Assembly (NCBI GenBank): GCA_002427975.1
Contig: DIZT01000225.1
Span: 8,411-17,942 of the forward strand
Length of the DNA: 9,532 nt
From: Micrococcaceae bacterium UBA6021
GTDB taxonomy: Bacteria; Actinomycetota; Actinomycetes; Actinomycetales; Micrococcaceae
Reading direction: 5' to 3'
The notes under the pieces: generated by a model
Seen by the model: only the letters and a program-made list of their open reading frames with translations
Database searches by the model: none
Told to the model about the DNA's origin: nothing
Part shown: positions 5,684 to 9,532 of the stretch, in pieces
How the letters are laid out: every line of letters begins with the position of its first letter
How positions within the stretch are numbered: position 1 is the stretch's first letter
Made by a program: the position numbers and the translations under genes

Positions 5684-5692
5684 TGTGGATAA
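5684..5692 (-). promoter_or_regulatory. Perfect DnaA-box sequence upstream of the DUF559 gene
   Basis: TGTGGATAA on the plus strand is the complement of the consensus DnaA box TTATCCACA. It lies 38 nt before the DUF559 start and a few bases after hairpin B. A single box is not an origin. It could be a DnaA-responsive promoter element or a titration site; a chance match to a 9-mer is possible. Confidence 0.55.
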
Positions 5693-5718
5693 CTTCTGCA
5701 GCGCACGCCGCATTCTGC

Positions 5719-5724
5719 TCTGAT
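5719..5724 (+). promoter_or_regulatory. Weak -10-like box before the DUF559 gene
   Basis: TCTGAT, four of six bases matching TATAAT, begins 12 nt before ATG 5731, the same spacing as in four other genes here. No Shine-Dalgarno sequence is seen. This is the weakest member of the set. Confidence 0.3.
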
Positions 5725-5730
5725 GAACCC

Positions 5731-6690
5731 ATGAAGACCCCACGTCCGCTGCCCAATGATTTCCAGGCCCGCCCGTTCGCTGTTGTGGAGGCGGCCCACG
5801 CCGGCGTGTCGCAAAAACGGTTGCGGCACCGCACCCTGCGTCGTCTGGGCAAGGGGATCCGGTCGGAAAGCCCGACGTCGGAGCTCCCCTTGAGCATTCG
5901 GGTGCGGCCTTTTATCGAGGTCAATGAGCGATGTGCAGCATCGCACTTCACGGCAGCGGAGATCCTCCTGCTGCCGCAACGATGGCGGAAAGGAACTCCT
6001 GAGATGTTTCACGTTATGAGGCCTGAGGGTGCAGCCCACCTGAACCGGCCCCACGTTATTGTGCACCGGATGAAGCTGTACGACGACGAAGTGACCACTG
6101 TCGACGGCATTCCCGTGACCACTCCGGAGCGAACTTGGCTGGATCTTGCCGAGTTACTGAGCGTGGACGAACTGGTGGTTGCCGGTGACAGCTGTGTGCG
6201 TGTACCTCGGCCGGAACTCGAGGGTCGGGACATGCCCCTGTGCGGCCTCGCCGATCTGCAGCGCATGATCGATCGGCACAAGGGCAAGCGCGGTCTGCGC
6301 AAAGCCAAGGAAGCCATCAAGCTTATCCGCGTGGGTTCCGACTCGCCTCAGGAATCGCTCCTGCGGCTGGCCATAGTGCGGGCCGGACTGCCCGAACCCG
6401 AGCTGAACGTTCCGATCATCTCCGCCGATGGCGGCAGGCATCATGAGCCGGACCTTTCGTACCGGAAGTACCGGATCGGGATCGAGTACGAAGGGGAGCG
6501 TCACGGCGACGAAGTGCAGATCGTCCGTGACATTGCGCGTTCCGAGAAGTACCAAGTCCTGGGCTGGACAGAAGTCCGTATCTCCAAACGCCACATGGTC
6601 AACGAAGCGAAGCAGGCTGTTTCCAAAATCCGGACAGCTTTGATCCAGGCGGGCTGGCGCGTGGGTCATGAAGCAACGATTGCTCCGTAG
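5731..6690 (+). CDS. AbiEi-like N-terminal / DUF559 (Vsr-like) putative endonuclease
   Basis: 319 residues in two parts. The N-terminal half has a winged-helix-type start with AAHAGVSQKRLRHRTLRRLG (21-40), then SHFTAAEILLLP (71-82) and GIPVTTPERTWLDLAELLSVDELVVAGD (126-153), the pattern annotated as 'type IV TA AbiEi-like antitoxin domain'. The C-terminal part is DUF559, a Vsr/PD-(D/E)XK-like nuclease fold: SPQESLLR with E208, GRHHEPDLSY with D241, GIEYEGERHGD with E252/E254 and H258, then IARSEKYQVLGWTEVRIS (268-285). All candidate catalytic acids are present. No AbiEii toxin gene is adjacent, so it is not an obvious toxin-antitoxin pair. Such genes are numerous in actinobacterial genomes and their role is unknown. 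The gene lies between hairpin copies B and C, and its last five codons and stop are made by copy C. GC content is somewhat lower than in purL. Confidence 0.85.
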   Translation: MKTPRPLPNDFQARPFAVVEAAHAGVSQKRLRHRTLRRLGKGIRSESPTSELPLSIRVRPFIEVNERCAASHFTAAEILLLPQRWRKGTPEMFHVMRPEGAAHLNRPHVIVHRMKLYDDEVTTVDGIPVTTPERTWLDLAELLSVDELVVAGDSCVRVPRPELEGRDMPLCGLADLQRMIDRHKGKRGLRKAKEAIKLIRVGSDSPQESLLRLAIVRAGLPEPELNVPIISADGGRHHEPDLSYRKYRIGIEYEGERHGDEVQIVRDIARSEKYQVLGWTEVRISKRHMVNEAKQAVSKIRTALIQAGWRVGHEATIAP

Positions 6691-6732
6691 CCGCCGTTTT
6701 GAGGGTTCAAAAGGGCGGTTACGGAGCAATCG
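6677..6732. repeat. 56-nt hairpin repeat, copy C (inverted)
   Basis: Same length and outer stem as copies A and B, with inner arms GCCGCCGTTTTGA and TCAAAAGGGCGGT. Read on the minus strand it carries CGCCCTTTTG then CAAAACGGCG like A and B, so it is inserted the other way round; its 20/37 mismatch is G-G on the plus strand, which is C-C in the common orientation. In that orientation it differs from B at 8 and from A at 9 of 56 positions. It contains the DUF559 stop codon (6688-6690) and lies between the convergent DUF559 and purL genes, 20 nt from the purL stop, where it could work as a two-way terminator. Confidence 0.9.
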
Positions 6733-6751
6733 ATGGCTGGGCCGGTGGGGA

Positions 6752-9082
6752 TTAGCCGAAGTACTTCGGCAGGGTTCCCTCATGGGCTTCGCGGAGGGCG
6801 TCCAGGGACATGGTGTCCACGCCGTTGATCTCCAACTGGCCGCTGGCTGCGTCCACCACGCCAATGCGGGTGTGGGCAAAGCCGCGGGCGGTGCACATGT
6901 CCTTGAACCGGACTTCCTCGGAGCGGGGGACGCCCACAATCGCGCGGCCCTGGGACTCGGAGAACAGCGCCGTGAACAGGTCCACGCCGTCGCGGTCCAG
7001 GACGTCCTGCAAGGCGATCCGGGCGCCGACGCCGTAGCGCAGCGAGGACTCCACCAGGGCTGCCGCGAGGCCGCCCTCGGAGAGATCGTGCGCGGAGTCC
7101 ACCATGCCGTCGCGGGATGCGTTGATCAGGATTTCACCGAGCTCGCGCTCGGCGGCGAGGTCAACCTTGGGCGGTTGTCCACCAAGGTGGCCGCGCATGT
7201 TGGCCCACTCGGAACCGTCCAGCTCTGCCGCCGTCGTACCCAGCAGGTAGATGGCCTGGCCATCCTCGCGCCAGCCCGACGGTGTGCGGCGGGCGACGTC
7301 GTCGAGCTTGCCCAGTACTGCCACCACAGGGGAGGGGTGGATCGGGGTGGTGCCGGTCTGGTTGTACAGCGAAACGTTGCCGCCGGTGACCGGGATGCCC
7401 AGCACCATGCAGGCGTCGGACAGGCCGCGGATGGCCTCCGCCAGCTGCCACATCACGTCCGGATCCTCGGGCGAGCCGAAGTTCAGGCAGTCACTGACGG
7501 CCATCGGAACGGCGCCGGAGGTGGCCACGTTGCGGTAGGCCTCCGACAATGCCAGCTGTGCGCCGTGGTACGGGTCAAGGTAGGTGTAGCGGCCGTTGGC
7601 GTCGGTGGCCAGGGCAACGCCCAGGCCAGTCTCCTCGTCCACGCGGACCACACCGGCGTCGTCCGGGAACGCCAGGGCGGTGTTGCCGCCCACGTAGCGG
7701 TCGTACTGGTTGGTGATCCAGGCTTTGCTGCACATGTTCGGCGAGGCAATGAGCTCGGTGACGGCGGCAGCCAGTTCCGCGGGGGCGGAGGGGCGGCCGG
7801 CATCCTGCACGGAGCCGGTGAAGGAATCGGCCTGGACGGAATCCTGCCATGAGGGGCGGGCATACGGGCGGTCATAAACCGGGCCATCGTGGGCCACGGT
7901 GCGCGGGTCGACGTCCACGATGACTACGCCGTCCCAGGTGATGATCAGGCGGCCGGTGTCGGTGACCTCGCCGAGCCAGGAGTACTCAACGGCCCACTTG
8001 TCCATGACCGCTTCGAAGGCGGCGATGTTCTCGGGGGTGACCACGGCCATCATGCGTTCCTGCGACTCGGACATCAGGATTTCGCCCGGAGTCAGCGTGG
8101 GGTCGCGCAGCAGCACGGAGGTCAGCTCAACTTCCATGCCGCCGTCGCCGTTGGAGGCCAGTTCGGAGGTGGCGCAGGAGATGCCTGCGGCGCCGAGGTC
8201 CTGGATACCCTCAACCAGCGAGCCCTTGAAGAGCTCCAGGCAGCACTCGATCAGGACCTTCTCCGCGAAGGGGTCGCCCACCTGGACGGCGGGGCGCTTG
8301 GACGGCTTGGTGTCGTCGAAGGACTCCGAGGCCAGCACCGAGGCGCCGCCGATGCCGTCGCCGCCGGTGCGTGCACCGAACAGGACCACCTTGTTGCCCT
8401 TGCCGGACGCGTTGGCGAGGCGGATGTCCTCGTGGCGCATAACACCTACGGCCAGCGCGTTGACCAGCGGGTTGCCCTGGTAAACGGCGTCGAACACCAT
8501 TTCGCCGCCGATGTTGGGCAGGCCCAGCGAGTTGCCGTAGCCGCCGATGCCGGCAACGGCACCGTGCATCACGCGGGCTGTGTCCGGGTGGTCGATGGCG
8601 CCGAACCGCAGCGGATCCATAACAGCCACCGGGCGGGCGCCCATGGAGATGATGTCGCGGACAATGCCGCCGATGCCGGTGGCGGCACCCTGGTAGGGCT
8701 CCACGAACGACGGCGAGTTGTGGGACTCGATCTTGAACGTCACGGCCCAGCCGTCGCCCAGGTTGGTGACGCCGGCGTTTTCGCCGATGCCCACCAGCAT
8801 GTCCTTCTTCATCTCGGCGGTCACCTTGTCGCCGAACTGGCGCAGGTGGTTCTTCGAGGATTTGTAGGAGCAGTGTTCGCTCCACATCACGGAGTACATG
8901 GCCAGCTCGGCGCCGGTGGGGCGGCGGCCCAGGACCTTCACTACCTCGTCGAACTCGTTCTGCTTCAGGCCGAGTTCGGCCCACGGCAGTTCGGTGTCCG
9001 GCGTCTTGGCAGCGTTCTCGACGGTGTCGATGTTGAACTTCTTGGTCTCGACAGGCTCTACCACCGAATTGATCTCGGTCAT
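6752..9082 (-). CDS. purL: Phosphoribosylformylglycinamidine synthase, subunit PurL
   Basis: 776 residues. Catalyses the ATP-dependent conversion of FGAR to FGAM in purine synthesis, using ammonia delivered by PurQ, in a complex that also needs PurS. Visible motifs are [15 protein letters not shown] (63-77, with the active-site H70 equivalent to H32 of Thermotoga PurL), [10 protein letters not shown] (116-125), [16 protein letters not shown] (129-144), the ATP-site region with GGDGIGGAS (240-248), [21 protein letters not shown] (295-315), and [12 protein letters not shown] near the C-terminus. It is the small PurL type, without a fused glutaminase domain. The start overlaps the purQ stop as ATGA, with GGGAGG 6 nt upstream. 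The N-terminus carries VVEPVET (residues 7-13), encoded by a copy of the interspersed repeat also found in acs. Confidence 0.97.
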   Translation of the reverse strand: MTEINSVVEPVETKKFNIDTVENAAKTPDTELPWAELGLKQNEFDEVVKVLGRRPTGAELAMYSVMWSEHCSYKSSKNHLRQFGDKVTAEMKKDMLVGIGENAGVTNLGDGWAVTFKIESHNSPSFVEPYQGAATGIGGIVRDIISMGARPVAVMDPLRFGAIDHPDTARVMHGAVAGIGGYGNSLGLPNIGGEMVFDAVYQGNPLVNALAVGVMRHEDIRLANASGKGNKVVLFGARTGGDGIGGASVLASESFDDTKPSKRPAVQVGDPFAEKVLIECCLELFKGSLVEGIQDLGAAGISCATSELASNGDGGMEVELTSVLLRDPTLTPGEILMSESQERMMAVVTPENIAAFEAVMDKWAVEYSWLGEVTDTGRLIITWDGVVIVDVDPRTVAHDGPVYDRPYARPSWQDSVQADSFTGSVQDAGRPSAPAELAAAVTELIASPNMCSKAWITNQYDRYVGGNTALAFPDDAGVVRVDEETGLGVALATDANGRYTYLDPYHGAQLALSEAYRNVATSGAVPMAVSDCLNFGSPEDPDVMWQLAEAIRGLSDACMVLGIPVTGGNVSLYNQTGTTPIHPSPVVAVLGKLDDVARRTPSGWREDGQAIYLLGTTAAELDGSEWANMRGHLGGQPPKVDLAAERELGEILINASRDGMVDSAHDLSEGGLAAALVESSLRYGVGARIALQDVLDRDGVDLFTALFSESQGRAIVGVPRSEEVRFKDMCTARGFAHTRIGVVDAASGQLEINGVDTMSLDALREAHEGTLPKYFG
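9044..9066. repeat. Short interspersed repeat, copy 3 (in purL N-terminus)
   Basis: On the minus strand CGGTGGTAGAGCCTGTCG followed by AGACC. Compared with copy 2 it has two substitutions, T to A and A to G. In the purL frame both fall in third positions (GTT to GTA, Val; GAA to GAG, Glu), leaving the peptide VVEPVET unchanged. Confidence 0.75.
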
Positions 9083-9532
9083 TTGTTGCCTCCCACAATC
9101 TTGTTCAGTACGGAGGTGAAGAAACCCAGGCCGTCGGTATCGGACCCGCCGATCCCGTCAAGGGATTCGGGACCGAAGCCGGTTTCAACGGCGTGCTCCG
9201 GGTGCGGCATAAGGCCCACCACGTTGCCGGCGGCGTTGGAGATGCCCGCGATGTCGCGGCGTGAGCCGTTCGGGTTGAAGCCCACGTAGCGGAACACCAC
9301 GCGGCCTTCGGCTTCAAGCGCGTCAAGGACCTTCTCGTCCGCGATGTACTGGCCGTCCTGGTTCTTCAGCGGAACCGTGATTTCCTGGCCGGCCTCGTAG
9401 TCCAGGGTCCAGGCGGTGTTGCTGTTTTCCACGCGCAGGACCTGGTCGCGGCACAGGAACTTCAGGTGGTCGTTCTTGATCATGGAACCGGGCAGCAGGT
9501 GCGACTCGGTCAGGATCTGGAAGCCGTTGCAG
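9079..9532 (-). CDS. purQ: Phosphoribosylformylglycinamidine synthase, subunit PurQ, 5' end outside window
   Basis: Class I glutamine amidotransferase that releases ammonia from glutamine for PurL. The visible 150 residues start at the nucleophile motif [15 protein letters not shown], whose Cys is the first complete codon at the right edge (9531-9529), and include the other two triad residues in [10 protein letters not shown] (His and Glu). The chain ends [20 protein letters not shown]. About the first third of the protein, with the start codon, lies beyond the window. The stop overlaps the purL start by four bases (ATGA), which couples translation of the two subunits. purS, usually just upstream, would be beyond the right edge. 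An internal ATG at 9483 is not the start, because the frame is open and conserved above it. Confidence 0.96.
   Translation of the reverse strand, partial: CNGFQILTESHLLPGSMIKNDHLKFLCRDQVLRVENSNTAWTLDYEAGQEITVPLKNQDGQYIADEKVLDALEAEGRVVFRYVGFNPNGSRRDIAGISNAAGNVVGLMPHPEHAVETGFGPESLDGIGGSDTDGLGFFTSVLNKIVGGNK
9089..9094 (-). promoter_or_regulatory. Ribosome binding site of purL
   Basis: GGGAGG on the minus strand inside the end of purQ, 6 nt before the purL ATG at 9082. It fixes the PurL start, which includes the repeat-encoded VVEPVET segment. Confidence 0.75.

Noticed and set aside
5684..5692. Replication origin
   Set aside because: A single DnaA box without further boxes, an AT-rich unwinding region or dnaA/dnaN neighbours does not make an origin.
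5731..6690. AbiE-type toxin-antitoxin system
   Set aside because: Only the AbiEi-like N-terminal pattern is present, fused to DUF559; there is no AbiEii nucleotidyltransferase toxin next to it.
5252..6732. CRISPR array or classical insertion sequence
   Set aside because: The repeats are separated by whole genes and not by short uniform spacers, and no transposase or cas gene is present.
6755..6770. 16-bp perfect palindrome GCCGAAGTACTTCGGC at the end of purL
   Set aside because: It is made by the codons for the conserved C-terminal PKYFG and has no loop or T-tract; coding constraint explains it well enough.
6668..9289. Two long open plus-strand frames opposite purL and purQ
   Set aside because: Their translations are Gly/Val/His-rich shadows of the purL codons, with no family resemblance.

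Overview
The window looks like chromosomal DNA from a high-GC actinobacterium, most likely of the Micrococcaceae (Arthrobacter/Pseudarthrobacter type). The basis is strong G/C bias at third codon positions, the protein families present (two-domain AbiEi-like/DUF559 protein, DUF1990, actinobacterial DUF503, PurL/PurQ as separate subunits) and apparently leaderless promoters. The genus is an inference from overall resemblance.

Layout. (1) 1-2152, minus: acs, an acetyl-CoA synthetase cut by the left edge just after its catalytic lysine. It has an extra low-complexity N-terminus and an insertion of about 37 residues in its C-terminal domain, built from short interspersed repeats. (2) 2153-2425: divergent intergenic control region. 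(3) 2426-2851, plus: small CoA-binding-domain protein, converging on (4) 2868-3896, minus: 2-oxoglutarate/Fe(II) oxygenase of the isopenicillin-N-synthase type. (5) 3942-5244, plus: a likely operon of an MmcQ/YjbR protein, a DUF1990 protein and an antibiotic-biosynthesis-monooxygenase-fold protein. (6) 5252-6732: a repeat-rich block in which three copies of a 56-nt hairpin repeat alternate with a DUF503 gene and a gene for an AbiEi-like/DUF559 putative nuclease. (7) 6752-9532, minus: purQ (5' end outside the window) overlapping purL by ATGA, the glutaminase and synthetase subunits of FGAM synthase in purine synthesis.

The most interesting part is 5252-6732. The three hairpins are exactly the same length, share an identical 10-bp outer stem, keep their stems by compensatory base changes, and all have a mismatch at the same internal pair. 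Two of them flank the DUF559 gene in opposite orientation. That gene has a perfect DnaA-box sequence upstream, and its stop codon lies inside the downstream repeat. A repeat/nuclease partnership is a reasonable hypothesis but is not shown by this window.

A second theme is a different short repeat (core GGTTGAGCCTGTCGA) that occurs three times, always inside reading frames: twice in acs (peptide STGSTTG) and once in the PurL N-terminus (peptide VVEPVET), where the differences from the acs copy are synonymous. A third theme is that four genes with no Shine-Dalgarno sequence have a TAnnnT box exactly 12 nt before the ATG, suggesting leaderless mRNAs. I saw no tRNA, rRNA, CRISPR array or transposase gene.
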